Counted from the stretch's first letter, positions 19,908 through 29,980 are shown. The stretch is 64,000 bases of DNA from Prochlorococcus marinus str. MIT 0912 (GCF_027359595.1 NZ_CP114783.1:1798001-1862000), one strand, 5' to 3'. Notes: generated from the letters alone by a model not told the origin. Numbers and translations are program-made.

Positions 19908-20747
19908 ATGAATCTTTTCTCTGATCTTCTTTCTTCTTCAAACTCAAAGATCCCTATCAACAATGGTCCTGTTATTAAACAAAGAAGAGGAGTGGAAATT
20001 AAGTCCTCTAGAGAGATAGAAATCATGCGTAAATCTAGTAAAATAGTTGCGACTGTATTGAGTGAAATTAGAGACTTAGTTAAACCTGGAATGTCTACTT
20101 TGGATCTAGATAAATATGCAGAAAAACGCATAAGAGATCATGATGCAGAACCAAGCTTTAAGGGATATCATGGCTTCCCAGGTAGTATCTGTTCAAGCAT
20201 AAATAACGAAGTGGTTCATGGAATACCGAGTAAGAAGAAAATTATTAATGATGGAGATTTACTCAAAGTAGATACTGGAGCTTTTTACAATGGTTACCAT
20301 GGAGATAGTTGTATAACTATATGCGTTGGTAATACATCAGATAAAGCAATTGAATTAAGTAGAGTTGCTAAAGAAGCTTTGATGCTTGGAATAAAACAAA
20401 TTAAGCCACAGAATAAACTTCTTGATATAGCAGGAGCTATAGAAGATTATGTTAAAGCTAATGGTTTTAGTATCGTAGAAGATTATACGGGACATGGCGT
20501 CGGAAGGAATCTTCATGAAGAACCTTCCGTTTTTAATTTTAGAACCAATGATTTGCCAAATGTTACTCTGCGAGAAGGAATGACTATTGCTGTTGAACCT
20601 ATAATTAATCTTGGCTCAAAATACTGTAAAACACTTCGCGATGGATGGACCGTAATAACAAAAGATGGAAATCTTTCGGCTCAATGGGAGCACACTGTCT
20701 TAGTTACTGAAGATGGGTTCGAGATACTTACTGATAGAGGAGATTGA
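19908..20747 (+). CDS. map: methionine aminopeptidase, type I
   Basis: Removes the initiator methionine from nascent proteins. The five metal ligands are visible: Asp in [16 protein letters not shown] (two Asp), His in [12 protein letters not shown], Glu in VEPIINLG and Glu in [11 protein letters not shown]. Length 279 includes about 30 N-terminal residues before the catalytic domain. The start is ATG at 19908, after about 300 bases of AT-rich DNA shared with divergent rplS in which I saw no other gene. Confidence 0.95.
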   Translation: MNLFSDLLSSSNSKIPINNGPVIKQRRGVEIKSSREIEIMRKSSKIVATVLSEIRDLVKPGMSTLDLDKYAEKRIRDHDAEPSFKGYHGFPGSICSSINNEVVHGIPSKKKIINDGDLLKVDTGAFYNGYHGDSCITICVGNTSDKAIELSRVAKEALMLGIKQIKPQNKLLDIAGAIEDYVKANGFSIVEDYTGHGVGRNLHEEPSVFNFRTNDLPNVTLREGMTIAVEPIINLGSKYCKTLRDGWTVITKDGNLSAQWEHTVLVTEDGFEILTDRGD

Positions 20748-20762
20748 TTCCTTCTAAAGATT

Positions 20763-21512
20763 TTAATTTGAGTAAATTTTCTTTATAAATCTTGAATATA
20801 AGATTCTAATTGATTCAACGAATGGCATTAATAAATATGTTATGGGATTAGGAGATACTATAATTAAATAATTCTCTTTTTCTGCTTTTTGTATTATTTT
20901 TCTTGCTACAAATTCAGGATGCATTATTCCTTGTGGGTTTAATTTCGATTTAAAAGGACCTAGAATTAATTTCCTGATAAAAAAACAATTTCTTTTTTCC
21001 ATTAATAATTTACTTTTTTTTAAACTTACAAGCTCACCTATCAGACGTTTTGTTATTTCATATACCGGGCTAAAAGCTATTTGGATTTCGGCTTCAGATG
21101 TGTTTACCCAAACTTCCTTTGGACTGTACTTTTTTAAATTAGTAGAAAGTGCTAAATTCTCAAAAATTTCTATTAATTTCCAATGACTAAGTGAATTTAT
21201 TTCTATTGCCTTATTTATATCATTTGAATCAATCATTTGCTTTGGATTGAATCCATGATTAAGTATTAAAATATCAATATTAGTAAGGCTGCTTGAAAGG
21301 AGTTCTTCTTCTCCACAGGACCAAAGAATCCATTCGTCTGGAGTGCTTTTAGAACAGTTACAATTGTTTTTTTTATCATGAGTTAAGCCAACTACATAAG
21401 CCCCTTTCTTTTTGAGTACTTCAATGAGTGACTTTCCAAGGCTCCCATTTGCACCAGTTATGGCAACTCTTAAACCTTTAAACCTTGAATTGTCTGATAA
21501 GTTTTTGTTCAT
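20763..21512 (-). CDS. short-chain dehydrogenase family protein
   Basis: The nucleotide-binding motif TGANGSLGKS is near residues 19-28, LILNHG matches the NNAG position, and YEITK near residue 154 provides the Tyr-x-x-x-Lys pair. The usual catalytic serine region reads VNTSEAE. The C-terminal end (YLLMPFVESIRILYSRFI) is hydrophobic and basic and may touch the membrane. The substrate is unknown. It converges with map, 15 bases apart. Confidence 0.8.
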   Translation of the reverse strand: MNKNLSDNSRFKGLRVAITGANGSLGKSLIEVLKKKGAYVVGLTHDKKNNCNCSKSTPDEWILWSCGEEELLSSSLTNIDILILNHGFNPKQMIDSNDINKAIEINSLSHWKLIEIFENLALSTNLKKYSPKEVWVNTSEAEIQIAFSPVYEITKRLIGELVSLKKSKLLMEKRNCFFIRKLILGPFKSKLNPQGIMHPEFVARKIIQKAEKENYLIIVSPNPITYLLMPFVESIRILYSRFIKKIYSN

Positions 21513-21663
21513 TGAGTTGGATCCATTGGATTTCTTGCGAAAAAAATTAGGAATTACTAAAGAATATTTGTCTAATTAGAATTTTATACAGATTTAGTGT
21601 TGAGAACTTTTATAAAAAGCCTAAACTTATAAAGATATTAATCTCACATTAGATCTTTAATTA

Positions 21664-22764
21664 ATGAGCAAGACCTTTCTAATTGGATCATGTGAACCAT
21701 TTAGCGGTAAGTCGGCATTAGTTCTTGGCATAGCAAGAAATTTAATTGCTTCAAACCAATTGGTTAGATTTGGTAAACCATTGGCGACAAGCCTTGAATT
21801 AAATGTCTCTGAAAGAGGAGACATAAAAGATATGATTGATGATGATGTCAGATTTGTTGGAGAGACATTAAAATTAACTGCGGAAAATTTAATTCCTTCC
21901 ATTCAATTCTTGGCCGCCTCTACTGCTAACAAGAGGATTCAAGATAATACGTTAGACCCTGGAATTAAATTTAATGAGTTCAAGCTATCTCTAGACTCTT
22001 CTGGTGAGGCTATCAATATTCTTGAAGCAGCTGGTAGCTTGCACGAGGGACTCTTGTATGGATTAAGTCTGAGTCAACTAGCAAAAGGTTTAAACGCTAA
22101 AGTTTTACTCGCTCATTTTTGGCAAGATAGTAGAAGTGTTGAAGCTTTATTGGAGGCTAAAAATCAATTAGGAGATCATCTCAGTGGTGTTGTCTTAAAT
22201 GCTGTTAATCCCGATCAAATAAAAGATATTAAAGACAATATAGTTCCATCTCTTAAGTCACTAGGTTTGGATGTGTTTGGAGTAATGCCTAGATCTCCTT
22301 TATTGAGGAGTGTCACTGTTGAAGAGTTGGTGAGACGTTTAAATGCTCGAGTTATTTGTTGTTCTGACAGGCTTGAGCTAATGGTCGAGACGTTAAGTAT
22401 TGGGGCGATGAGTGTTAATTCTGCAATGGAGTTTTTTCGGAGAAGGCGTAATATGGCCGTAGTGACAGGAGCTGATCGAACAGATATCCAATTGGCTGCT
22501 TTGGAAGCTTCTACTCAATGTTTGATACTGACAGGTGCTGGCGAACCACTACCTCAATTGATTAATAGATCAGAAGAGCTGGATGTTCCATTGCTAAAAG
22601 TTGATAGAGATACTCTCTCAACAGTTGAGGTCATTGAGCAAGCTTTTGGTCATGTTCGTCTTCATGAGACAGTTAAAGCTACTTATGCTTTTCGATTAGT
22701 TCAAGAACATTGTGATCTTGAACGAATCTTTAAAACTTTAGGAATTTCTTCTTCAGTTCATTAA
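21664..22764 (+). CDS. BioD-like ATPase with DRTGG domain
   Basis: The N-terminal part resembles the BioD-like domain seen in phosphotransacetylases: GSCEPFSGKSALVLG is a P-loop variant and LEAAGSLHEGLLYGLSL a matching motif. The C-terminal part (from about residue 215) looks like a DRTGG domain, with VVTGADRTDIQLAAL and LILTGAGEPLP. There is no catalytic acetyltransferase domain. In cyanobacteria the family is conserved but has no settled function. The start is ATG at 21664, and the next gene follows 31 bases later. Confidence 0.75.
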   Translation: MSKTFLIGSCEPFSGKSALVLGIARNLIASNQLVRFGKPLATSLELNVSERGDIKDMIDDDVRFVGETLKLTAENLIPSIQFLAASTANKRIQDNTLDPGIKFNEFKLSLDSSGEAINILEAAGSLHEGLLYGLSLSQLAKGLNAKVLLAHFWQDSRSVEALLEAKNQLGDHLSGVVLNAVNPDQIKDIKDNIVPSLKSLGLDVFGVMPRSPLLRSVTVEELVRRLNARVICCSDRLELMVETLSIGAMSVNSAMEFFRRRRNMAVVTGADRTDIQLAALEASTQCLILTGAGEPLPQLINRSEELDVPLLKVDRDTLSTVEVIEQAFGHVRLHETVKATYAFRLVQEHCDLERIFKTLGISSSVH

Positions 22765-22795
22765 TAGTGGCTAAGTTTATATTATCTGAATTAGG

Positions 22796-23314
22796 ATGTC
22801 CTTGAGTCGATCACTCGATCTTCCTGCATTGGGACGAGTTGATACTCTCGCTCAGGAATTGGCCTTGTTGAAAAACGAGGGAAAAAGAAGAATTGCTTTT
22901 TTAGGGAGCAGGCATGTGCCTGTTGTTTCGATTCATATAGTTGAATTAATAGCAAGGTCTCTGGCTCAAGAGGGCCATTCGATAATTACTTCAGGTTCTC
23001 AAGGGGTAAATGCCGCAGTAATTAGAGCAGTTTTAGATGTTAACCCCTCTCTCTTAACTGTTTTGTTGCCTCAGTCTCTTGATAGGCAAACTGTCGAAGT
23101 GAAGGATCTTCTTAGCAGCGTTTTACATCTAATAGAAAAAGAAGACAATAATGATTTGCCTTTGCCAATGGCAAGTAGTCTTTGTAATCAAGAAATTATT
23201 AACAGATGTGATCAATTGATTTGTTTCGCTTTCCATGACAGTGAAACATTATTGAGTAGTTGCCATAGTGCTGAAGATATGGGAAAAATTGTGAGCCTGA
23301 TGTTTTTTGATTAA
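22796..23314 (+). CDS. DprA/LOG-like Rossmann-fold protein
   Basis: A 172-residue protein with FLGSRHVPVVS, then ITSGSQGVNAAVIRAVL, a pattern like the nucleotide/DNA-binding core of DprA (GSR...SGxAxGxD), though much shorter than full DprA. It may belong to a cyanobacterial DNA recombination-mediator-like family; that is inference. The ATG at 22796 has AGG directly before it. It follows the DRTGG gene closely and may form an operon. Confidence 0.65.
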   Translation: MSLSRSLDLPALGRVDTLAQELALLKNEGKRRIAFLGSRHVPVVSIHIVELIARSLAQEGHSIITSGSQGVNAAVIRAVLDVNPSLLTVLLPQSLDRQTVEVKDLLSSVLHLIEKEDNNDLPLPMASSLCNQEIINRCDQLICFAFHDSETLLSSCHSAEDMGKIVSLMFFD

Positions 23315-23443
23315 TTTTCAATCAAAAGATTTTATCTACTTCTAGATATTTTTAACTTACGAAATATCTCATAAGTATATTTATAAGCAATTTGGCTTTT
23401 TGTTCATAAGATGGTGGAAACAAAGAGAAATTTTATGCCCTCT

Positions 23444-23932
23444 TCTTATTCTTTCGATGTGGTTTCAGAATTTGATCAGCAGGAATTAGTAAATGCTATT
23501 GATCAATTGAGGAGAGAGGTTGATCAAAGGTATGATCTAAAAGACTCAAAGACAAAAATAGATATTAAAGAAGATGAATTATCAATTGTCTCTTTAAGCG
23601 ATATGACAATAGAATCCGTAAAAGATATTTTATTACAGAAAGCAACTAAGAGAAATTTATCATTAAAGATATTTGATTTTCAAAAAGTTGAAATAATAGG
23701 AGGCAATATGGTAATGCAAATTGTTAAATTAAAGAAAGGTTTGCCTCAAGAAATTTCAAAGAAATTGAGTAAGTTAGTTCGAGATAATATGAAAAAAGTA
23801 ACTGTTTCAATTCAAGGAGATAGTTTGAGAGTTACAGGTAAAAATAAAGATGATTTGCAATCTGCAATTAATTTAATTAAGAAGCAGGAAGACGATTTAG
23901 AAATAGCCCTACAATTTCAAAATTATAGATAG
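23444..23932 (+). CDS. YajQ/DUF520 family nucleotide-binding protein
   Basis: YajQ-like proteins bind nucleotides, and some bind cyclic di-GMP. The sequence has SYSFDVVSEFDQQELVNAIDQ, QRYDLKDSKTKIDI, and the C-terminal VRDNMKKVTVSIQGDSLRVTGKNKDDLQ, all family hallmarks. An earlier in-frame ATG at 23411 adds eleven residues. I chose 23444 because family members begin close to the SxSFDVVSE segment. Length is 162. Confidence 0.88.
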   Translation, partial: SYSFDVVSEFDQQELVNAIDQLRREVDQRYDLKDSKTKIDIKEDELSIVSLSDMTIESVKDILLQKATKRNLSLKIFDFQKVEIIGGNMVMQIVKLKKGLPQEISKKLSKLVRDNMKKVTVSIQGDSLRVTGKNKDDLQSAINLIKKQEDDLEIALQFQNYR

Positions 23933-23974
23933 TAAATTTATATATAGAAACCCAATTCATTAAGAATTTTTATT

Positions 23975-24169
23975 ATGGATCCATTAATAAAGAAACTTTC
24001 AAGAAAAGCAATTGACTTATCTGGCAAGTCAAAAAAAGAATTAGAAAGAACATGTTGGATGATTGTTCATCAGTATAAGCATGACGTGATGCCAACTGAA
24101 TATGATATTAGGGAGATTGATGAAGAATTGTATTTGGAGGTTTTACGCGCTGCTAAAGAGATCATTTAG
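23975..24169 (+). CDS. small conserved protein, unknown function
   Basis: A 64-residue charged, helical protein without membrane segments. It contains ELERTCWMIVHQYKHD and EIDEELYLEVLRAAKE. I do not recognise a family with a known role. It sits 42 bases after the YajQ gene on the same strand and ends shortly before the SPFH gene. Confidence 0.6.
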   Translation: MDPLIKKLSRKAIDLSGKSKKELERTCWMIVHQYKHDVMPTEYDIREIDEELYLEVLRAAKEII

Positions 24170-24305
24170 GAGGAAATAAGGATACTTTTACTCATCTAGG
24201 ATTTCATTTTGCTCAATTCTAATTACCAGTTAATTATCTTTTCTATCTAACAATTTTCGCAATACTCTCTAAACCAACATAAAATCTTTGTAGATAATCT
24301 TTTTT

Positions 24306-25112
24306 ATGACAACTCCATTTCGTAATGTGACTCCGAATGGACCAGGTGGAACAACAACTCTTCTACTTGTCCTTTCGTTTACGGGCTTTTTGCTTCTTAC
24401 ACAAGCATTTTTTGTTGTACCTGCTGGACAAGTTTCAGTGGTAACAACATTGGGAAAAGTAAGTGGCGGATCACGCAAGCCTGGCTTGAATTTTAAAGTC
24501 CCCTTCGTTCAAAATACTTATCCTTTTAATGTTCAGACTCAAGTTAGACCTGAAAAGTTTGACTCATTAACTAAAGATTTGCAGGTTATTTCTGCTACTG
24601 CAACTGTTAAATATGCTCTAAAGCCTAGTGAGGCTGGCAGAGTATTTAAAACTATCTCTTACAACGACAGAGAAATCTATAACAGGATTATTCAACCATC
24701 TTTGCTTAAGGCCCTTAAATCAGTCTTCTCAAAATATGAGTTGGTAACCATAGCTAGTTCCTGGAGTGATATTTCTGAATTAGTGGAAGAAACAGTAGCT
24801 GATGAACTAAATAAGTTTGATTATGTAGATGTTCAATCTCTTGATTTAACAGGCTTAACAATTGCAGATGAATACAGAGCCGCTATCGAAGAAAAACAGA
24901 TCGCTGAGCAGAAATTATTAAGAGCTCAGACTGAAGTTAAAATTGCCGAACAAGAGGCTTTGAGATACGACACATTAAATAAAAGTCTTGATGATCAAGT
25001 TCTTTTTAAATTGTTCTTAGATAAATGGAATGGTGAGACACAAGTTGTACCTTCTCTACCAGGTAGCCAAGCAGGTAATGTTCCTGTAATTGTTGGTGGC
25101 AGAAATAGGTAA
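24306..25112 (+). CDS. SPFH/prohibitin-family membrane protein
   Basis: The N-terminus has a membrane anchor (LLLVLSFTGFLLLTQAFFVV), followed by the prohibitin pattern PAGQVSVVTTLGKVSGGSRKPGLNFKVPF and VQTQVRPEKFDSLTKDLQVISATATVKY. An EKQIAEQKLLRAQTEVKIAEQEA coiled coil ends the SPFH domain. Such proteins form large ring assemblies in membranes and affect protease activity. Length 268 is close to that of prohibitin. It ends at a terminator shared with hemL. Confidence 0.88.
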   Translation: MTTPFRNVTPNGPGGTTTLLLVLSFTGFLLLTQAFFVVPAGQVSVVTTLGKVSGGSRKPGLNFKVPFVQNTYPFNVQTQVRPEKFDSLTKDLQVISATATVKYALKPSEAGRVFKTISYNDREIYNRIIQPSLLKALKSVFSKYELVTIASSWSDISELVEETVADELNKFDYVDVQSLDLTGLTIADEYRAAIEEKQIAEQKLLRAQTEVKIAEQEALRYDTLNKSLDDQVLFKLFLDKWNGETQVVPSLPGSQAGNVPVIVGGRNR

Positions 25113-25130
25113 TATTTAATATTAATTGTA

Positions 25131-25172
25131 AATAAAACCGACTTTAATTTATTAATTTAAGTCGGTTTTATT
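25131..25172. terminator. bidirectional terminator hairpin
   Basis: The arms 25131-25144 (AATAAAACCGACTT) and 25159-25172 are a perfect 14-base inverted repeat with an AT-rich 14-base loop. Each arm ends in a T-rich stretch in the outgoing direction. It lies between convergent genes, and the hemL stop codon (25168-25170) is inside the right arm. The sequence supports Rho-independent termination in both directions. Confidence 0.85.
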
Positions 25173-26466
25173 TGATTTCAGCAAAGCTTTCTTGAAAAGC
25201 TTTTATTGTTGCACTTATATCATCTTCCGAATGAGCTAATGAGGTGAAACCAGCTTCAAATGCACTAGGTGCTAAGTAAACCCCTTTTTGAAGCATCAGT
25301 CTATGCAATTTGCTAAAAAGATCTGTGTTAGCAGACTTAGCTTCTTCAAAGTTCCTGACTGGGCCTTCACATAGATAAAAACCAAACATTGCACTAATGC
25401 TCTGACCATGTATGGAGATGTTTGATTCTTTAGCGGCATTAATGATTCCATCCAAAAGCTTTTTTGTAATTGCTTCTAGTTTTTCATAAGTTCCTTCTTG
25501 CTTAAGAAGTTCAAGAGTTTTTATTCCAGCTGTCATAGCGAGCGGATTGCCGCTCAAAGTACCTGCTTGATACATTGGACCAGCAGGGGAAACCATTGAC
25601 ATAATTTCTTTACGGCCTCCATATGCTCCAACTGGAAGGCCTCCACCTATAACTTTACCCATAGTAGTTAAATCAGGAGTAACGCCAAAGCGCTCTTGAG
25701 CTCCTCCGTAGCTGATTCGGAAACCAGTCATTACTTCATCAAAAACTAAAAGAGCTCCGTTTTCTTGAGTTACCTCTCTTAATCCTTCTAAAAAACCTGG
25801 TTCAGGTGTTATGAAGCCTGCATTTCCAACCACGGGTTCAAGAATTACGCCAGAAATAGCATCAGGGTTTTCAGCAAATAGCTCTTTAACTGCTTCAAGA
25901 TCGTTATAAGGAGCAGTTAGAGTATTTGCTGTTGTGCTTCTTGGAACGCCTGGTGAGTCAGGCAGACCAAGGGTCGCTACGCCTGATCCAGCCTTAACCA
26001 AAAACATATCTGCATGTCCGTGGTAGCACCCCTCAAACTTGATAACTTTATCCCTTCCAGTAAAAGCTCTCATTAAGCGAAGAACTGCCATGCATGCTTC
26101 TGTTCCGCTGTTAACGAAACGAACCATCTCAACGCTTGGAACGGCATCGATAACCATTTCAGCAAGCTGGTTCTCAAGAGCACAAGGCGCTCCAAAGCTA
26201 GTTCCTTTCTCAAGTGTTTCTTGAAGGGCTGCTATTACCTCAGGGTGGGCATGCCCGCAAATTGCAGGTCCCCAGCTTCCCACGAAATCAATGTATCTGT
26301 TTCCATCTACATCCCAGGCATAAGGACCTTTAACCCTATCAAAAACGATTGGATTGCCTTCAACGGATTTGAAAGCTCTTACAGGCGAACTGACTCCACC
26401 AGGCATTAAATCCTTAGCAGAGCCAAAAATCTCTTCAGATCTTTTTGTGTTCAACGCTTCTGTCAC
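25168..26466 (-). CDS. hemL: glutamate-1-semialdehyde 2,1-aminomutase
   Basis: PLP enzyme producing 5-aminolevulinate for chlorophyll, haem and corrinoids. It has [56 protein letters not shown] and the PLP lysine in [18 protein letters not shown]. Length 432 is standard. The start is GTG at 26466 with no ATG nearby that gives the family N-terminus. The AT content of this gene is lower than its surroundings, as for highly expressed genes. Confidence 0.97.
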   Translation of the reverse strand: MTEALNTKRSEEIFGSAKDLMPGGVSSPVRAFKSVEGNPIVFDRVKGPYAWDVDGNRYIDFVGSWGPAICGHAHPEVIAALQETLEKGTSFGAPCALENQLAEMVIDAVPSVEMVRFVNSGTEACMAVLRLMRAFTGRDKVIKFEGCYHGHADMFLVKAGSGVATLGLPDSPGVPRSTTANTLTAPYNDLEAVKELFAENPDAISGVILEPVVGNAGFITPEPGFLEGLREVTQENGALLVFDEVMTGFRISYGGAQERFGVTPDLTTMGKVIGGGLPVGAYGGRKEIMSMVSPAGPMYQAGTLSGNPLAMTAGIKTLELLKQEGTYEKLEAITKKLLDGIINAAKESNISIHGQSISAMFGFYLCEGPVRNFEEAKSANTDLFSKLHRLMLQKGVYLAPSAFEAGFTSLAHSEDDISATIKAFQESFAEIK

Positions 26467-26735
26467 GGCACCTCAGCGAATGAGCTCATAAACACAGTCA
26501 GCCATAATGGCCTAAAAGTGACTGATTCGTCTAAATTTTTGAATCTGTTCAGCATCTGGTTATTTTTTTTAATCTTTAAAACTCCTGTTTTTCAAATTGA
26601 CTTTAAGCTTGAAAACAAGTGATAGAAAGACTTTGCTTGAAATCACCCTGTTTAAATCAATGTTTTTTGTTTGATTGTGAATATTTGATTTGTTAATTCT
26701 GTGATGATTTGAAAATAGAAAATTACCTGATTTTT

Positions 26736-27578
26736 TCAAAAGAAAAATTCATTTTCATCTTCTGCATTTTCATCTTCTGCTGGAGGCCAGCTAATGTCGA
26801 CAACTACAGGTGCGTGGTCACTGGGTTTCTCTCTAGATCTTGGTTCTTTGTCGATCCAACAACTGTTTGCAGAACTAAGAATATCTTCTGTTAAGTAAAT
26901 ATGATCGATTCGCCAACCCTTGTTTCTTTCCCAGGCTGAATGACGATAGTCCCACCAAGACCAGTTTTTCCCTCCAGGCTCAAATATTCTAAAAACATCT
27001 TCTAATTGCCCTCCTAAAGCATCTTTAAGTAATTTTCTTTCTTTAGAAGAAGCCATAATGGAATCTATATAATTGCTTGGTGTATGTATATCTCTATCTT
27101 CAGGGGCGATATTGAAGTCTCCTAATAAACATATAGGTGTATTGTATGAATTGATTTGTCTGAGATAAATCTGTAGACATTCTATCCATTTTTGTTTGTA
27201 AATAAACTTATCTGAATTTATAGAAGATCCATTTGGAACGTAAACATTTATAATTCTAATATTATTTATTTCAGCACTTATAATTCTTTTTTGCTCACTC
27301 AATAAAGTTAAATCTTTGTAGTTACCGATTACTTGATTAAAACCAATCTTTATATCATTAATTGGAAATCGACTTATAATTGCTACACCATTATAAGATT
27401 TTTGGCCAGAGATTGAAACCTCATATCCAAGGTTAGAAAAAATTTCAACGGGAAAAAATTTATCTTCTGTTTTTGTCTCTTGCAAACAAAGAATGTCAAC
27501 TTTGTTGGTGACCAGCCATTCTTTGACATGATCTATTCTTGAACGAATAGAGTTGACATTCCAGGTTGCAACAAGCAA
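26736..27578 (-). CDS. xth: exodeoxyribonuclease III (AP endonuclease)
   Basis: Repairs abasic sites and 3'-blocked ends. The exonuclease III family motifs are present: ATWNVNSIRSR, CLQETKTED, YVPNGSS, LLGDFNIAP and a C-terminal SDHAPVVVDI with the catalytic His. Length 280 is a little longer than usual because of an acidic tail with a repeated AEDEN unit ending in EFFF. It is divergent from the 113-residue gene at 27630. Confidence 0.93.
   Translation of the reverse strand: MLVATWNVNSIRSRIDHVKEWLVTNKVDILCLQETKTEDKFFPVEIFSNLGYEVSISGQKSYNGVAIISRFPINDIKIGFNQVIGNYKDLTLLSEQKRIISAEINNIRIINVYVPNGSSINSDKFIYKQKWIECLQIYLRQINSYNTPICLLGDFNIAPEDRDIHTPSNYIDSIMASSKERKLLKDALGGQLEDVFRIFEPGGKNWSWWDYRHSAWERNKGWRIDHIYLTEDILSSANSCWIDKEPRSREKPSDHAPVVVDISWPPAEDENAEDENEFFF
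26750..26779. repeat. two perfect 15-bp tandem repeats
   Basis: The unit CATTTTCATCTTCTG occurs twice in a row inside the 3' end of xth. On the coding strand it encodes AEDEN twice, making the acidic tail after the end of the catalytic domain. The unit length is a multiple of three, so copy-number change would keep the frame. Confidence 0.9.
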
Positions 27579-27629
27579 GACTCTAAATTTTATTTCTTAA
27601 GTTATTATTATGGAAATTCTGAAGAAAGT

Positions 27630-27971
27630 TTGGTTTTGAATAGAACTGCACTTTTTAATATTGGTCAATTAGTGCGAGCTTTCGTGTGTTTAACACCAAT
27701 TCTAATTATTTCAGGGCAAGTTATTTCTTCATCAAGAATAACAAAACTTTCGGAATTAAAAAATTATTCAACTGAAGAGCAAAGAGATATCTACAGTACT
27801 TTTGATACGGAAGATCAAATTGATCAAGGTTTACCTATAGACCCATTTGATTTAATGAATCGCCTTAAACAAGCAGATGCAATGAATAATGCAACAACTC
27901 CATCAGATGCACTCGATGAAGCTCTCAATGCATTTGATAAGTCAGAGTATGAAAACTTCCAAAATGAATAA
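27630..27971 (+). CDS. hypothetical protein with N-terminal membrane segment
   Basis: A 113-residue product, starting at TTG 27630 or 27636. It has one hydrophobic stretch (LVRAFVCLTPILIISGQVI) that may be a signal anchor, then a polar, acidic region rich in Asp, Glu and Asn. No family recognised. A likely neighbour is the 215-residue gene 69 bases downstream on the same strand. Confidence 0.5.
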   Translation: MVLNRTALFNIGQLVRAFVCLTPILIISGQVISSSRITKLSELKNYSTEEQRDIYSTFDTEDQIDQGLPIDPFDLMNRLKQADAMNNATTPSDALDEALNAFDKSEYENFQNE

Positions 27972-28040
27972 AATACAAATACTATTTCTAGGATTTTGGT
28001 AAATTTAAGATTGGTCACTAATGGCTCATTTATTAAATAG

Positions 28041-28688
28041 ATGAAGAACCATCCGATTCCCTCGGTTACTGATCCTTTGCAATACAGAGCTATTGGATTA
28101 GTTAGAGGTATTTACAAGCCTCAAGATGATGAAAACTTTACTCGTGGTGCTCTGATTGACTCTAAAGGTAATGAAATAGATTCAGTTGTGCTTGGTAGAG
28201 TCATAACTTTGATTCGTAATCACGTCCCTTTAGAAAAGCCACACCTCTGGGTCGTATATCCAAGATGTAGGAATAATCAAAATCTTCATTTGCAAATTAC
28301 AGGTATTTGGGAACCCAGCACTTTAAACAAAAAGCTTTCGAATAAAGAAGAATTTAATGAGGCTTCAAATTTGAAAGTTGATTCTGATGATTTATTGGAG
28401 GGTGATGATTATTTCTCAATAAGAGGAGAATTGGTTTTTACTAAGCCAGAAGAGAAGGAGTTAGTAATAAAGATCCGTCAAAAGCCAAGAAATCAGCAAA
28501 AGAAAGCGTTACCTTTTAAAGTTAATCTTAAAGGTGAACTACCTATTAATTATTTAAAACATTTTATTAGTCTTGATGTTCGTCGTATTGACTATCAACT
28601 GTTTGTCGAGGATTTTAAAATAATAGGTCCTGTCTCTCATCAACCATTAAGCTATAAAAATAAAAAAAATCTTAAAAATAAAAATTAG
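28041..28688 (+). CDS. conserved cyanobacterial hypothetical protein
   Basis: A 215-residue soluble protein with a conserved-looking N-terminal region: YRAIGLVRGIYKP, TRGALIDSKG and LWVVYPRCRNN. A low-complexity acidic linker follows, then a basic region (IRQKPRNQQKKALPFKVNLKG), and it ends in a Lys/Asn-rich tail. I recall similar proteins in cyanobacteria without an assigned role. The larC gene follows 65 bases later. Confidence 0.6.
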   Translation: MKNHPIPSVTDPLQYRAIGLVRGIYKPQDDENFTRGALIDSKGNEIDSVVLGRVITLIRNHVPLEKPHLWVVYPRCRNNQNLHLQITGIWEPSTLNKKLSNKEEFNEASNLKVDSDDLLEGDDYFSIRGELVFTKPEEKELVIKIRQKPRNQQKKALPFKVNLKGELPINYLKHFISLDVRRIDYQLFVEDFKIIGPVSHQPLSYKNKKNLKNKN

Positions 28689-28753
28689 TGTTTTTCCTGC
28701 AAATATATTCAGATGTATTCTGTGTATAAAACTGATTATAAATTTAATCTTAA

Positions 28754-29980
28754 ATGAAATCTATTTTTATTGATTGTTCTCTTGGAATATCTGGAGATAT
28801 GCTTGCATCAGCATTAATAGACTTAGGTGTGCCTCACTCCATTTTATTGGATAATTTAGCAAGGTTAAATATACAGAAAAACTTTAACTTAGAATTTAAC
28901 GAGGGAGATACTGAAGGAATAAAGGGAATTGTCTGTATGAAAAACCAAATGCAATTTAAGGAATTATTTAGAAGTCTTAATGATGTCAAAAACTTACTTC
29001 TAGATTCAAGCTTGAATGAGTATGTGAAAAAAAAATCTATAAGGGTTTTTGAAATTCTTGCCGAAGCAGAGGCAATTGTTCATGGTAAAGAAATTTCAGA
29101 TGTTCATTTTCATGAACTAGGCTCAATTGATTCCATACTCGATATTGTTAATGTATGCTCCGCAATTGATTTTTTAAATCCAGATAAGATTTATTTTTCA
29201 AATCCACCTGCAGGCAAAGGAATTGTGTCGACATTGCATGGCCCTCTTCCGGTCCCAGTACCTACAGTTTTAGAGATAGCAAGACAAAATAGAATCCCAT
29301 TAGTGGCAATTGAAGACAAGTATTTTGGTGAAATAACAACCCCTACTGGTATCGCATTGATAGCAACTTTTGTAGATAAATTTGATCAACTAGATAATAT
29401 GAAAATAAAGAAAATTGGTATTGGTCTAGGAACTAAAAATATTTCTAGACCTAATTTTTTACGAGCTCTACTAATAGAAACAAATGACGATCAGAAGGAA
29501 AATAATAATAATCCTGTTTGTGAGACTATAATTTCACAGGAAGCTTGGATCGACGATTCCACACCTGAAGATATTGCAATTCTAATCGAGCGATTAAGAG
29601 TTGCAGGTGCAATTGATGTGGTTTGTTATTCGGTTGATATGAAAAAAAATAGAAAAGGTATATGTATAAAAGCTCTTGTATCTTTACAAAATCAAACCTT
29701 ATTGAGGGAAGTTTGGTTTAATTATAGTACAACAATTGGATTAAGAGAAAATAAGATAAATCGCTGGATACTTCCAAGACGAACAATTAGCCATAAAACA
29801 AAATTTGGGGAAGTTAATGTTAAACAAGCAATGAGACCAAATGGTACGGTTTCAATAAAAATGGAACATAAAGACTTGACTAAAATAAGTTTAAATACAG
29901 GAGTTCCAATAGAAGAGATCCGTCAGGAATTATACATTGAATTATCAGAATTATATGAATTAGATGATTGGTCTTTATGA
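28754..29980 (+). CDS. larC: LarC-like nickel insertion protein
   Basis: LarC inserts nickel into the pyridinium pincer cofactor first found in lactate racemase. The protein starts with FIDCSLGISGDMLASALIDLG and has DVHFHELGSIDSILDIV, GPLPVPVPTVLEI and TTPTGIALIATF, all family motifs. It is one continuous frame of 408 residues. Runs of nine As (29027-29035) and eight As (29642-29649) lie inside it without breaking the frame. No larB or larE is seen in the window. The end overlaps the next gene (ATGA). Confidence 0.85.
   Translation: MKSIFIDCSLGISGDMLASALIDLGVPHSILLDNLARLNIQKNFNLEFNEGDTEGIKGIVCMKNQMQFKELFRSLNDVKNLLLDSSLNEYVKKKSIRVFEILAEAEAIVHGKEISDVHFHELGSIDSILDIVNVCSAIDFLNPDKIYFSNPPAGKGIVSTLHGPLPVPVPTVLEIARQNRIPLVAIEDKYFGEITTPTGIALIATFVDKFDQLDNMKIKKIGIGLGTKNISRPNFLRALLIETNDDQKENNNNPVCETIISQEAWIDDSTPEDIAILIERLRVAGAIDVVCYSVDMKKNRKGICIKALVSLQNQTLLREVWFNYSTTIGLRENKINRWILPRRTISHKTKFGEVNVKQAMRPNGTVSIKMEHKDLTKISLNTGVPIEEIRQELYIELSELYELDDWSL

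Noticed and set aside
26467-26735. Gap between hemL and xth as a possible small RNA
   Set aside because: No strong hairpin, terminator or conserved motif that I recognise; it may hold promoters only.
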